This document shows, piece by piece, positions 1-12,895 of a stretch of 64,000 bases of DNA (position 1 is its first letter; each line of letters starts with the position of its first letter). The notes under the pieces are model-generated. The model saw only the letters and a program-made list of their open reading frames with translations. It searched no databases and was not told the origin of the DNA. The translations under genes were made by a program, and so were the position numbers. The stretch is taken from the NCBI RefSeq assembly GCF_037975245.1, contig NC_092562.1:21471054-21535053 (forward strand). The letters run 5' to 3'. The DNA comes from Apostichopus japonicus (lineage: Eukaryota > Echinodermata > Holothuroidea > Aspidochirotida > Stichopodidae).

Positions 1-407
1 CTGTTGTCTTGGTTGTGTTTGCAACGTTTCACTATGTTGCACTGGATGTAAAATCATAGGACATACTTTTCATAATGTAAGTAATGTGTCCTGAAACTAA
101 ATTGAAGTTTTGTATGTAATGGAGATAGTTCTCCAAACTTTTGATGGAATGGAAAAACAGAAAGTTATGAAAAATATTGGCAAATATTATCCAAGCAAAA
201 TTTTTTTGACATTTTTTGGCAAAGATTTTTTGTACATCTTAATGGAATTGAATTAATTGTGGGACAAAGGTTTTTTATTAGGAATTTTTTCTCTTATGAA
301 ACCGCACTCCTTAATTTTTAAAATATGTTAAGATTGTTTGAAACAATACATCTTTTGAGATCCTAATTCCACCATGACATGCAAATCTCTGTTGATTTTC
401 AATCTAG

Positions 408-605
408 ATTGTCCACATATTCACGCATATACGTCAAACTTACGAGATTGATTTGGTGGTCGCATTCGAAGATGACATCTTGGAAACATCGCCCTCTATC
501 GAGCAGAACGTTACCTGGGTAACGCAGAAAGATATGGAATCCATGGGTGTGTCGACAGCAATGAAGAAGGTTTTTGCTTGTGTTGATGGTAACACAACCA
601 GTAAG
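408..605 (+). CDS. MUTYH: MUTYH penultimate coding exon (end of NUDIX-like domain)
   Basis: The exon is 198 nt, exactly 66 codons, read in phase 0. The acceptor is a TTTCAATCTAG at 397-407 and the chosen donor is AAG|GTTAG at 605/606. An alternative donor, GATG|GTAAC near 597, would leave phase 1 and would not join the phase-0 terminal exon, so it is less likely. The frame runs from IVHIFTHIRQTYEI to VSTAMKKVFACVDG and is open throughout. The apparent ORF on the opposite strand is only its shadow. One oddity is Thr (ACG at 423-425) in place of the usual Ser of the FSH loop that contacts 8-oxoG. Confidence 0.88.
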
Positions 606-2552
606 GTTAGCAGATTTTCCAGTTAAAAGCTCAACCTTACAATACACAAATCCTACTATCATTTTTGATCTGTGTTATAGAATTAATTGTCAGGAGCAAA
701 ATTCACCAGACAGCTAAAGAAAAATCATATTCCGTTTGGTTGCTATGACAGATATAATGTTCCTTAACACACAAGGCTGAAGACTTGATAAAGTCCAAAT
801 ATGACATCATCAATCAAGCCATGTGTGTTTCAATTTCTTATGTTTTACTTTTATTTAATGCAATATATATACTTTCTGTCATGGAAATGGGTTTTGCAAA
901 TGTAAACTATCGAAGCTATTATTAAACATGAACTAATTATGGCATTGGTTTCATTTTCAATAATTTTAACATGTTACCTTGAAAATATAGGAAAGGAAAA
1001 GAGAAAGTAGAAGGCTATTCAGATCCTAGTAGCATTATGACATAAGAGATTTACAGCAAAACAGCCTCTCGGTAACAACTTTTAAAAATAGGATATCTTC
1101 GAAACGAAACAAGCTCTTGTCTTAGCTGTTTGTGGAAGCTGTTCTTCCCAAGGTTTGCCTTGTGCCTCTTGTTAAGAAAAAAAAAGGAATATAAAGATAA
1201 AACACCAAGATAAAAATAGATCTCTTATATAGAGAATGTAAATGAAAAACAATTCTTCACAGCTCTCAGTTTCGAAGCTTACGCTGATGATCGCCGAGAT
1301 ACTAATCATAGATACATACTGATATTAAATCACCAATAACCGTTCATCCATATGACATCCTTGACGAGCAATCAGGTAAATGAGAGGTGATAAAATACTG
1401 ATTACAAATGTTATTGTAATTTAAATTAATTATAATGAAACAAAGTCATCAAGAAAGTATTCTTGCATTCTTTGTACTTTCTCTTGTTTTTTGCTGTTTT
1501 GAACTTTTAAGGTTTGTTCACCTTTCAAGTGATCGTCAAAATGTATTTCTCAATATCTAAATGGCTAGCCAGGTTCCCATATTTTTCTCACAGGGTGTTA
1601 GAATTAAACATTAAAATGATTATTTCCTGCTTGTTCAAAAGGCATTTTTGGTAAGGAGGTTAACAACATATCTCCCTCATGTTATCTTCATTAATAAGAT
1701 CTTTTAATATACTCCTTTGCACTAGAGAAATCCAAAAAGGCCCCCCCCCCCACAAAAAAAAATAAAGATCTCCTATTGCAAAACTTTGTTCTATTTCACA
1801 TCTGTAAAATGGTATTTTAAGCATCAAAGTATGATATGTGAAAAAATAGACAGAAATTAGTAAGTAATAATCAAGAAATTACCATCGCTTGGAAATATTT
1901 GTTACCTAAATTGACCCACCTTCCTCAGTATTGGGAGAAACAATATAGAGACTTAGAAGCCCCCTCCTCCTTCCATCAGCAAGTTGAACATGTTTAATAT
2001 ACCTTCATGTTAATAACAACATCTCAGTAAACTCAGGACTATCTTCATGTTAATAACAACATCTCAGTAAACCCATGACTAGCTTGCTGCAAGGGATGGA
2101 TTGAAATTTGTCACATCACGATGATTGGTCTGGTCTGGTCTGTTCTCTAACTTCCTGCCTTTTGTAATTTGGTACTGATTACACCTGGGAATGCAGAGTA
2201 TCACTTCATTTGTCAATGACACTGCAGCTGGTGTCTTTTTATGATGAAGTATTTTGATTTACCAGTTGGTTTCATATCATTAATACCATATTAATATACT
2301 TCCCATCAAATCAGGTTTTCTTATCAAGCTATGTGTGTTTTTTTTTGGTGTGTCATTCCATGTGACTGCTCTGAAGCTTGTTTCGAGCAAAAGTGCATAC
2401 AATTGGCCCATAAGTTGCCATGGTTTCCAGACCAGTTTGAAATTGTACACTATTATTGGCCTATACAGTGGCTCTGTTGTGTGCTGTAGATCTAGGTTTA
2501 GCTTGCATATATTTTATGAAAAGTGTACAATACTCTGGCCTCTTTCATGATC

Positions 2553-2583
<31 letters not shown>

Positions 2584-3056
2584 GGTTAGGGTGTCCGCGT
2601 ACAAAGCGGGAGGCCCAGGTTCGAATCCCGGTGGAGGCTGGAAGTTTTTTCACTGTTCTGGATTTTCCTTCTCATTACGTTTTCATTTATATATATTCAT
2701 TTGCCTTTGTCGTTTACCTTCATTTCATTAACATAAAGTCTGTTCAAAGTATCTCTTTCGAGATCCGGCTTTAGGAATCACAAATGCTTTTCGAGTTGGT
2801 TAGCATCATGTTTGATCTCTAGAGTAAGGCAAAATATGTCACCAAAAACAGAACTAGTATTGTTCGATACAGGTGTCAAAAGCCTACAGTGAAATTACAA
2901 CCTCCCTTACCGATTTCGAACCTCTGGACATACAATCAGCGTCCATAGCCTAGTTGGTTAGGGTGTCCGCGTACAAAGCGGGAGGCCTGGGTTCGAATCC
3001 CGGTGGAGGCTGGAAGTTTTTTCACTGTTCTGGATTTTCCTTCTCATTACGTTTTC

Positions 3057-3111
<55 letters not shown>

Positions 3112-5362
3112 TCATATATATATATATATGTTTCAGTTCATCATAGTTAATGTCCATTATAAGCTACAGTAGTTTTTTACAAGCTACAGTTATAACTTTG
3201 TTATTCAAACTACAGTGTTGTTCACATATTATGTTATTCCATAATTACGACACATACCTGATCGTACAACAGAGTTTTCCTGAGGCAGGATCTGTCCTGA
3301 ATGACTTTCTTTTGTGCTCACATATTTTCGTCATTGCGATCAAGCATCCTTTCAGATATTCTCTTACAGTTCTTCCTGTGTTAAAGGAAGTAATAGAAGT
3401 CTAAAGCAACAATGTAGGTGGCTGCCTATGAGAGGGGCTCAATATCTTTCCGCTCAATAATATCTTCGTTGCCTATCAATCTTGCACTGATTGGCTTATA
3501 TAGGTTCCCTTGCATTGGTGTGCATTCACGATCTAGCACAAAAACCCGGACTGGCCTTGATGAATTTGTACTTGGACTGTCCATAATGAATTTGTACTTG
3601 GACTGGCCTTAATGAATTTGTACTCAGACTGGGAGTAATGAATTTTTACTCAGACAGCCCTCAATGAATTTGTACTCGGACTGCCGTACTGAATTTGGAC
3701 TCGGACTGGCCTTAATGAATTTGTACTGGGACTGGCCATAATGAATTTGTACTCGGACTGGTCGTACTGAATTTGTACTCAGTTGGCCTTAATGAATTTG
3801 TACTCGGACTGGCCTGAATAACTTTGTACTCGGACTGGCCTTAATGAATTTGTACTTGAACTTATCTTAATGAATTTGTACTCCGACTGGCTGACCTTTG
3901 TGAATTTGTACTCAGACTGCCCTCAATAACTTTGTCCTCAGACTGGCCTTAGTGAATTTGTACTCAGACTGGTACTCTGGGCTTTTTGAGACCTAGCATA
4001 GGTACTCATCCATATTTAAGTACTCATACTCCTGCTGTTGTACCCATACTATAAATGTGGTGTGTAAGCTGATTTTGATGAATATTTCATGTTAGTTTTT
4101 GTGCACTGTCCTGCCATGTTAACACAATATCTGAAAGGTGGTCATGATTGCTTAGATATATGCAAGAATGTAAACTAACAGTCAATTGTATGCAAATTAA
4201 AATAACACTGTACGACTCATTCATACATTGCATTTGTCCAATTTAAAAATGTCTCAATGTCTGGGGAAATATTGCAGAGCCAGAACGGTGGTCAGAGAAA
4301 GAACTTTTGAAAGGGTTCTCGCAATATTCTAGCCCTGTTGATAATTACACTTTACATACATAATGGTACCCCAAACCAGCATGTTGATACTGGTCGGGGT
4401 AAACCTAAGCTTCCACATTATTGCATTGTGGTTGTTGTAGGATGTACTAGGCATGGATATTTAATACTCTTTCATGAAATTTGGATTGTTGGCTGGCAAA
4501 GATATATATTGAGGAAGATGTGTTTGTAACACTGAACCTTTTGTAAATACTTGGCTATGGCTTGTATTGTAATCATAAATGTGTTTAGCACGGTCCCAGT
4601 ATATCAAAAATGTCAGCTACTGTATTAAAAATGCATTGTTATTCTCGTTCATGTTAATAGCAGTTATTTTGTACCGTCTGGAATACTTTTAACAAAATGC
4701 TGACCACATTAAATGTGAAACCGGTAACATTTTACCGTGGAAGGACACCTATACTAGACAAAATGTCAGGATGTCAAAACTCTCAGCATAGAAAACAGGG
4801 AACAATTTATCTGTGATCGCATCCCAAATTTGGGCAAATCGCTGGATTTACCTGGATGGCCACCCTCTCGACTTCGGCTCACAAGAGTCCGCCGGAGAGA
4901 ACGGCTCTAAGGCACTGGAGGTCTATTGACCGTTAAAAGATCCCCCATTCCATCAGCCTGTATTTAAATATGTTGATGGTTTGGGGCTGTAACTACATTC
5001 TCTGGTGACTACTCCTATTAAATGCTATTGCAAAGATGCATAGCAGTTTTTGTATCCAGGAATTGTATTATTTTTATAAGAGACAAAGTTTTAGAGCTTT
5101 CCAAATTGCTATGCAAATTATTCTCTATTATATTACTTCATCAAAACTTTGATACATGGCCTGTACTCTGGTTTCTCTCTGTTTTCATTTTTCTTCTTTG
5201 TATTCTTATTTCTGCTTCTTTTTTATTTATTTCATTCAAATTTTTTATTTGTCTTTACAGAACAAGAAAAGGAAACTTGAGGACAAGAAGCAACCAAAGC
5301 TTGACAATTTCTTTCAACGGAAATCTCCAAAGAAGGCCTCAAAAACGTCTGGAGGGAAATAG
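408..5362 (+). CDS. MUTYH: MUTYH, adenine DNA glycosylase: 3' end of the gene (last two coding exons)
   Basis: The gene encodes the base-excision-repair glycosylase that removes adenine mispaired with 8-oxoguanine in nuclear and mitochondrial DNA. Two exons are visible (408-605 and 5261-5362), joined in phase 0 across a 4.66 kb intron; the upstream exons with the HhH catalytic domain and Fe-S cluster lie left of the window. The joined reading frame gives 99 residues. Residues 1-66 match the end of the NUDIX-like 8-oxoG recognition domain of vertebrate MUTYH: an HIFTHI stretch where the family has H-x-FSHI, a WVTQ stretch (family WLTQ), and an STAMKKVF stretch that is identical to the human protein as I recall it. 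Residues 67-99 hold a basic KKRK segment and the PCNA box QPKLDNFF, matching the QQVLDNFF near the human C terminus. Identification rests on my recall of the family and was not computed. Confidence 0.9.
2002..2081 (+). repeat. Two-copy 40-bp tandem duplication
   Basis: The segment CTTCATGTTAATAACAACATC and the bases after it (CTCAGTAAAC) occur at 2003 and again at 2043, a period of 40 bp. There are only a few differences at the 3' end of the unit. It is a simple local duplication inside the intron. Confidence 0.85.
2553..2580. repeat. TA microsatellite
   Basis: A run of 14 TA units directly abuts the truncated tRNA-like head that starts at 2581. The repeat unit itself contains a short TATATATA stretch, so the microsatellite may have grown from the mobile repeat. 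Confidence 0.95.
2581..3060 (+). repeat. Dimeric tRNA-derived SINE-like repeat, locus 1
   Basis: Two heads with Pol III promoter boxes lie 372 bp apart. The first head (2581-2639) lacks its 5' part. The second (2939-3010) is complete: it has an A-box-like TAGCCTAGTTGG, an anticodon-like arm TCCGC-GTACAAA-GCGGG, the B box GGTTCGAATCC with a T arm, and a 3' strand that pairs with GCGTCCA in 6 of 7 positions. Each head is followed by the same body, which begins TGGAAGTTTTTTCACTG. The first body runs about 300 bp into the second head; the second is cut off by a TA run. The imperfect D arm and dispersed copies argue for a tRNA-derived repeat, not a working tRNA gene. Confidence 0.8.
3060..3129. 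repeat. TA microsatellite, interrupted
   Basis: A run of about 49 bases of alternating TA is followed by a GATTC interruption and a second short TA run. It replaces the body of the second tRNA-headed unit. Confidence 0.95.
3549..3973 (+). repeat. Minisatellite, 24-26-bp period
   Basis: About 17 degenerate copies of a unit resembling GACTGGCCTTAATGAATTTG followed by TACTCG. Unit ends vary between TTGTACTCGGA and TTGTACTTGGA, and some copies replace GAATTTG with AACTTTG. The array is within the last MUTYH intron and has no consistent reading frame. Confidence 0.93.
5261..5362 (+). CDS. MUTYH: MUTYH terminal coding exon with PCNA-interacting (PIP) box
   Basis: The exon follows a polypyrimidine tract and acceptor (TTTGTCTTTACAG, ending at 5260) and ends in TAG at 5360-5362. 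It encodes 33 residues: a lysine/arginine-rich NKKRKLEDKK segment, the canonical PIP box QPKLDNFF (Q-x-x-L-x-x-F-F), and a basic tail. In this family the PIP box couples repair to the replication clamp. The other frame through this exon is also open but gives no recognisable motif. Confidence 0.87.
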   Translation, partial: NKKRKLEDKKQPKLDNFFQRKSPKKASKTSGGK

Positions 5363-5456
5363 ACCTCTGGCAGATCTTTCATATATCTTTATGGTCATGC
5401 TATCTTCCAAATGTGAAAATACAGATAGAAACTGAAACTATATTTTTTATGACAAC

Positions 5457-5462
5457 AATAAA
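5457..5462 (+). terminator. MUTYH: Polyadenylation signal AATAAA of MUTYH
   Basis: A canonical AATAAA hexamer lies 95 bp after the MUTYH stop codon in an AT-rich 3' untranslated region. It is the first such signal downstream, so it is the likely 3' end of the transcript. Confidence 0.7.
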
Positions 5463-8400
5463 AAGTAGTTAAAAATTAACTATTCAGCAAAATTGCTCAG
5501 GATTTGTATCAAGTGCCTTTCAGTGCAATGTTTGCCAAATTATTATGGATGTACCTGAATTGAGGATTTTATGGATTAGGCTTTATATAAACTTTGACCT
5601 TGGGTGAAATCTTCCACTGTGTGTGCATGTATGTGTGTGTGTGTGTGTTGTTAGTGCAGCATTTTTGAAGAGACAATATTATACATTAATGAGAAAAGTA
5701 CAGATTGAAACAAATTGGAGAATCATGTTGATTGTTTCTGTCAGTTAATCAATCCATGCTTAACAATAGAGGACAGTTGAATTATAACCAATATGCCTTT
5801 TGTCTTAACATAATTTGTGTGAGACCAAAAAAATTCTATGAGAGTCTAAACTCTATTGACTGCAAATCTATGTTGATGTTAATGCTTAGTCAAAGTTGAT
5901 AAAACTGCCAAAACTTGGCAATCGAGCCAAACAAAGAACAAGAAGATGAACTGCTTACAGGTAGATATCATTTTATTCGGTTCGAGTCGTCTAGATGTTG
6001 ACCTAGAATGACTAATCGCACAAGTGGGAAAAGATATATGATCATGTGACGTAAGATTTCTTCTGTCAGATGAATGTAGGTGCGAAAATTGATTGATTGA
6101 TTTGAATTTTAATGTCTGGGCTCTTTTGTTATTCTTTGCCGTTTTTTTTTTATTCCCTTTGAATTTTACATAACAAAATTTGACCATTTGATTGAGAAAC
6201 TTTTTTCACAACTCATTACTGTTTGGAGTACATGAAGAAAAGAAGTTGAAATTAAAATAAATATATAGTGTTTCCTGATGATCACCGTACTACACATACA
6301 TGCATGAAACTCTGAGTAGCAGCTTTAGTTACGCTAGTGTATTAGTATGTATGTATGTATGTATGTATGTATACATATATATAAATATAGATAGATATAT
6401 ATGTATATATATGTTTATATATATATATATACATGTATATATATATATATGTATATAAATATATGTATACATATGCATTTGAATTTGTTTGTATTCAAAT
6501 ATGAATCCTTTCTCCACTGTTTGGTTCACTTTCTATGCCCAAAGCTGCAATGGTAAGCCATTAAGAGTTGTAATGTTGTCACCTTGTTGCAAACATTTTG
6601 TGAATGGTTCGGGAAAGGTCGAGCTCTTACTTAAAATGTTGTGTTATGCCAAAATTTTCAATGTTTGTCTCAAAATTCAGTCAAAATTAGGAAGATTGTG
6701 AGGTACACGAACTCATAATTGATCCTTGGAATGTCACTCGAGAGGTCATATCTTATGGGTTAGATTGCCAGTATTGGTTGTCCATAGTTTAACTTTATTT
6801 AGGAATAATTGTTATTATGACCTATGTGTATTTCTCATCAGTCATCTCCCCCCCCCCCCATCTCCCCCATCCCTCTTATTTCCCATTTGTCAAAACAAAA
6901 TACTAAAAAAGTACAATATTATAAACATTCCTCTGTACAAGGTAAGCAGTACATTATTATATACATTCCTATGTTCGGTATTATGTTAGATTTGTATCTT
7001 AAAAGTAGATAGTTTGTTTTACCATATAAACATATTACATTTTACAATAATCTAGTAAACAGTAATGACCAACATGGATCAATAAATTGTATATTCAGTG
7101 AAACTTGAAAAATTTGTAACTCTTTATATATTTTCTATTTGCACTTTTCTCCTTCAAGATCATGCCTTGTTTGTACTCGATGTAAACAATACCAATGAAC
7201 TTAACCTTTGACATGAGATGTATTAAAAGACTAAAATATTTAAACTTTTTTTGCTTTTTTTTTAAATGTTTTAACGTGTCTTGATTAACAAGAATGACCA
7301 GCTGGGCATCAGAGGTTCCTGATGGCCCAGAGAACTTGGGCGGGGGGAGGGGGGTGGTGATGATGATGATTATATTTAAGATGTATTCAGAAGTGGATAA
7401 AATCTTAGACACCTAGGGGAGAGGTTGAAATGAACTTTGGTTTAAGAGTCAAAATGCATGGTCCCTGTCCCCTCTCCAACCAGCCTCTCTCTGTTCCCCT
7501 ACCTTCCATGTTGCATCGCTGATGAACCCTTACCTCACTCGTAAGGTTCAAAACCTATATAACGTGGATTTGAACCAAAATCCGTGACGATGAGGTGGCA
7601 GCAGGGGGGGGGGGTGACTTAAACATATAGTATTCCAGTAAACTCACCAAGAAAATCCTCACGTTCGCTAAACCTGGGTAATTGAATTCGTGATCATTGC
7701 TTACTGTTCGACGAAACAATGAAGTACAAGATCAACAGCTAATGTTAACACCCTGGCGGAAGGCTGGGCACCCTGGTGGAAGGCTATGCACCCTGGTGGA
7801 AGACTACGGACTGGTCACTACGTGGAACTTGCGTGGTGCAGTTCAGCTATCAATAGCCTCCAGGGATTTGTGGAAAACAAAGGGTGTATAAAAAAAGAGA
7901 CTTAATCCGACACGTAGGATCCCGTCCCTTTTGTAACAATATAAACGACGAAATGATGACTTAAGGCAAATTTTAAGGTTGGCAAACCTAAATGTCTGGA
8001 ATTATCCTGTAAGCAGAGTCCATGATGAAGTTGGTTCCTCAATCAAGGTTTTATAATGTTTATGTAAAATGTTAAGGTATATCCGTTATTTTCTAAATGA
8101 CATTATGTCTTCATACAATCTGATCTGAAATTTGTAATGCGCATGATCGTAAACGATACTTGGGACAATGAAAGTCTTTTTTTTCAATTGAGTTTTGTGC
8201 TGACCATATTATATATGTACTAGACTAACTAGATGGTTAAAGAATCACCAAGCACCCCCCCCCCCAACTCCCCCCACCCCCCCCCCCAAACACACACACC
8301 ATCAACCACATAACTGAACAAATTGGTAACGAAATACAATTCTGGCAGTGGTATTCGACCGGCTACGATATCAAACATTATGTTTGTGCCTATACATGAA

Positions 8401-11400
8401 GCCATTATTTAATCTTCGCTTATATATAGCTATGCTGAGTGCCATACGGAACCTCGAGGAAGATATGTCACCGAACCCCTTCTTAATTATTATGCAAATG
8501 AGAAATTTCACCGTTCCCACTAATAAACCCCGGAGCTGAAGCTCGCATAACCCTCACCCCTCCCCCAACCCCTTTCGTCAGGCTTCCATAAGAGTAGATT
8601 CAGTACACCCTTAATCTGGAACGTACCAAACGAGATAAGGGTGTGATACCGGTCCTTATCGCCTCCTCATTCATTTTTTTCGGGGAAAAAGTAACCCCAC
8701 CCTCCTCCTCTTCTTCCTCCTTGTCATTGCAATTCACCATATTGGCAATACCAGCTCTTATACCCAAATACCAGATATATAATAGGGCCTATGTAATGTA
8801 AATATCATAGTATGCATTCACTGATACAATTGTATCTAGGGAGTTATGATCCCATTATAGGCGATATAAGTAGGGTATAGACAATCTGACATTGCGTTAG
8901 TAACAGTAGATTTATTGCCTACGGTTTAATATCTTCTTTTTTTTTTTCTTTTTTTTTTTAAACATCGAAAGTTTCATTCACACTCTACGAGTGTCCATTT
9001 TATCCATATTTAAATGTTATATGTGATTTTTCTTCTGTATTGAATGGCTCTTAACTATTTCCGTAGTTAAACGCAAGTTTCAATTAGTGCCAATTGTTGT
9101 GAATTGGAAAATACCTTTTGGTGTGTATTTCAGTATTGCTGTGTGTTTGTGTGTTATATCATGACGTTGTATATGATTGTTTTGAGTTTCAATTGAAATA
9201 TAGACCTAGTGAAAACGGGCAACGGATTTACTGACTAGCTAATATCACCGTACATGTACATACTGTGTTGCACAATAATTTGTTCCTTTATTGCCAGTGT
9301 TATATTTACAAATTGTTGTGAATTACCTTTCTTGACAAGGACGACCTGTACTATACTATACTAAGGAAATATAGGTAAGTCTGTGATGGATTTATACTTT
9401 TAAACGCGGAGATACGTTTATCTTAGATAATAGATACAATGTACGTAGCAAAATAAAGTTTCATGTTTCGGTATATCATTGTTCTTCACTGTGATTACTT
9501 TTGCTGGCTTCAAAAGAAAACAAGGTAGTCAATTGAATTTACTGAAAAGCCTGTCTTTATCGAACCAATCGCGAGGCACCGTAGATGTCACATAGAAGTA
9601 CGTTCAATAAGTCCCTGCCCCAGCCATCATCCCATTTTCGAGCAACCCCCCCCCCCCCCGCTGAGAAGTTTTAATTTGTTAGTTTTTCAAGCATTAGAAA
9701 GGCAGAATTTGTCATGAAATTTTGTTTGAATTTTTTTGGTAGGCTATAAGCCTTTGTTTTTTCTTGCTACCTAATGAACCTACTTGAAAATAAGTATCAA
9801 ACAGTCCACCCACGTTGTGGTAGTCGGTGGAGGCTAGGAGAGTCCCTCGCTCGTGAAATATAAGCTGTCTATAAAAATAAACGGTATTTCAGAGTAGGCC
9901 AAATTAGGTTCAATTATGACATGTTTTTATGCATAAAACATCCACAAGAGCACAAGAAATATCTAACAATTCTGCAGCTCCCTCGACCCCAATGCCACTG
10001 CTCTCACCCTTATGCGGACCCCTTCAATCCCAGTCAATAACAGTGTATCACTATCAATACGGGAGGGGGGTAGGGGAGGGTAGGGGAGAGGAGGGTACAC
10101 GTTTACTTTCATGATACTCTTGATCCATCGGCCTACTCTGTGCAACTTCATTGCAGTAACTTATACGGTAACTTATCAGAGAAAACATCCATTTGTTCAG
10201 TAATAGACGTTATATCGAGTAACATTGATTTCATATGTTGGTGGATCAAATGGCTCTTTCACGTTGCATTGGAAAACTCGCTCATACTGTTGTCCACTAG
10301 AGACGTAAGACCCGCAGAGAGAGAGAGGGGGGGGGGACCTAGTTACAGACCCATGCAGTGGAGAGAATTCAGAACAGTTCGGGCGCAAATCATAGCGGGT
10401 AGGACACAGTCTCTCCCAACGCCAGACTTAGACTTAAGAGTTTATAATTCTTAGCACAACGGTGGATTAGTTCTAATTATAGAACTAATTTATAGCCTAA
10501 ATGTATATATATTGTTTCACCTCTAGAACTTGTTATAAGAGAAGACCTCCTCAATCAGGCTGTATGGGAGTCGATGTCGACGACCCTGCCAGAGCCATAC
10601 ATACGGCTCTGGACCCTGCATGGGTCACTACCCCTTCCTTTTTAAAACCGAATTCTTTCGTGGCTATTCAAATGTGTGTATAATATATATATATATATCG
10701 TTTTAATGCACAATAAGTTACTGTTGAAAAGACTTGTAAACAGTTCTGCCTGTACTGTACCGTTCTTTTCAATGTAAACACTACGGTACTTCGGTTTACA
10801 ATTGTAAACCTTTGAGTTCTTTTCGAAATTTTGCTGTAATTTGACCGGGTTTGATTACTCGTTACTACAAGAGTGGGTTGACCCCCTGCATTATAACACA
10901 AACAAACAAAATAACGAATAAACAGAGAGAATGTATAGGTTACTCACACAATGCATGCCTTAAATGAGTAAAAACAAACTGACTAGCTATTTATCGGCTC
11001 TACTGCATGCATATAACTGAAGTTTTTTGGGGTCATGTTTAAAATAGAGGTTGCCATATTTTATCTTTTTTTTTAACTTTTAGTTTGAAATAAGCTTTTT
11101 TGCTTCTTTTTTTTTTGTTTTTTTGTTCATTGAGTGGCGAAATTGAGGTGCAGTAAGGTAGTTTAACCAGTAACCGACTGTCGCCCAGTCTTTGACTTCG
11201 ATATCTGCAACAATTTTTTTTTTTAGATTAGAAATGTTAAAACATTTCATAAAGTTGTTTCAATGTCACTGTGACGTCCTTTATCTTATTAAATGAAACC
11301 GATTCGAAGATGTCACAAGCTTTGAATTGTTAATTTTGTCATTTAACTGCAAGCATGGCTAGAATGATTTAATATTGTGCATACGTCCTGTTAACGGATC

Positions 11401-12895
11401 GCTGTATTGTAACGACACCTCTGTTGTAATGTTATTCCATAATCACACATGCATGGGGCTTCAGTGTTATTGTTGTTGTTCCTGTTTCGATGTTGGTTGC
11501 AGATAATGACCCTTATATCCTTCCGTAGCAAGGTGATGGTTTTGAGAGTACAATTCTACATGTAGTAGTGGTATACGATATGGAACTCTGAACATTTATT
11601 CTAAGGTACTTTTTTTCTACACAGATTTTCACGTACATTAACCGGTATACTCGGACTGAATGTTTGAATGTTCAACCGAGAGCAGTTTAATCTTATCTGA
11701 AATCTATGTGTGTATAACCAATGTGAAGTAACATGAAATTTGAGGAACATCTAGATCATAAGGTATTCAAAGCAAATAAGGTAAGTGTTCTATTTTTATG
11801 TTTAGCTAGAAATCCTAAGCCAAATGTAAAAAACAACAACACATAAATTGAGTTGTAATCGCACTAGATCACATAAATAGCCATAATACAAAACACAAAC
11901 ATTGACATTGTGCATATATATAGGCCATGTGCTATTTGTGCATTCTCACGATGCAACATGATAGTTAATATTTACCCAATTATGCCAGGCCTAGCTGTTT
12001 TTGTGATCGTAGGAGTGTGGAGGAAGGTATGGGGGGGGGGGGTATAATAATCGAACTAACAAAGCAAGTCTTTTATCGTGTTGCCTTGGTATATATCGGA
12101 AACGGACTTGCGAATTTGACTTAGCCTAATCAAGTCAATGTGACGGCGGCAATATGGAGGGATATGATCCGTCTTCCTCATCATATTCTATGTGACAATA
12201 TTTCAGTAACCGGGATGTGCTTCCACCCCCACCATCCCTCCTCCCCCACCCGCGGACCCCCCGTCCAATACTTTTATTTTCCGTTGTTCTAAAAACTAGC
12301 CTAATGTGTAGCGGGTAGGCTGAACAACTAGTAGGCTGACAATATCTGGCCTAGGCTTTTCGCCAATTTCGTTTACTTCTTATAGCCCAATCTCCAAATA
12401 CAAATACCCCGCGCCGTACTGCGATACGTGTCTTCCTCCTCATTGCAGGGACCCTGACACAGGACTATATATGTGACCGTAGGAGGCCGACTACCAATTA
12501 CATTGTACTAACCTGCCTCACAGCCCATCTGCCTCCCGCCTCCCCACCCCCCCCCCCTTCCCGCTCCCACCCAAGCACTGTCTGAGTTGGTCTGACTGTT
12601 CTTTCGTTTGTGTTCTTGAGCTGCTGGAACTTGAGAGGGAAGATTATCGTCATATTATAATAGCCCAGCAGTTTTCTGCTTATGTACAGGAATATAATAG
12701 CTAGAGCAGGTTTCATTATTGACGTCAAGTATACGTCAATTCATTTATCTGTTTATTTATTTATTCAAATGTACTTGCTGCAAATTTGACAAAAATTTAA
12801 CGAGCTTGAAAAAACCAAACATTGAAAAAGACATACAAGACGTTAGTAACAACATGTAACGGGAACCTGAGAATGGTAGTGAATTTGTGTGTGTG
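5463..12895. other. Intergenic, no gene seen
   Basis: Single-copy-looking AT-rich DNA. It contains a GTAT/TA microsatellite (6338-6475), a GT tract near 5631-5648, a threefold short repeat of CACCCTGGTGGAAGGCTA (about 7749-7808) and many poly-C/poly-G runs (for example 6847, 7604, 8255, 9649, 10329, 12031 and 12547). Open frames here are short and lack splice context or family similarity. Confidence 0.6.
6338..6475. repeat. GTAT and TA microsatellite
   Basis: About seven GTAT units are followed by mixed TA, ATAT and GTATAT units. Translated frames through it give repetitive Tyr/Ile strings that are not proteins. Confidence 0.93.

Larger units (their letters stand above)
606..5260 (+). other. 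MUTYH: Last intron of MUTYH
   Basis: The intron is GT-AG and 4655 bp long. It contains a 2 x 40-bp tandem duplication (about 2002-2081), two TA microsatellites around a tRNA-headed dimer (2553-3129) and a minisatellite with a 25/26-bp period (3549-3973). A poly-C run at 1741-1750 and AT-rich single-copy sequence make up the rest. No internal exon with plausible splice sites was seen. Confidence 0.8.

Noticed and set aside
399-662. Open frame of 87 codons on the minus strand
   Set aside because: It is the antisense shadow of the MUTYH exon at 408-605, whose plus-strand frame has splice sites and clear family motifs.
2939-3010. Possible functional tRNA gene
   Set aside because: The cloverleaf has mismatches in the acceptor and D arms, the loop would give an unusual ACA anticodon, and the same head recurs with an attached body as a dispersed repeat.
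5022-5435. 137-codon frame overlapping the MUTYH last exon
   Set aside because: Most of it is intron sequence upstream of the acceptor; the alternative frame lacks the PIP box and does not match the phase of the upstream exon.
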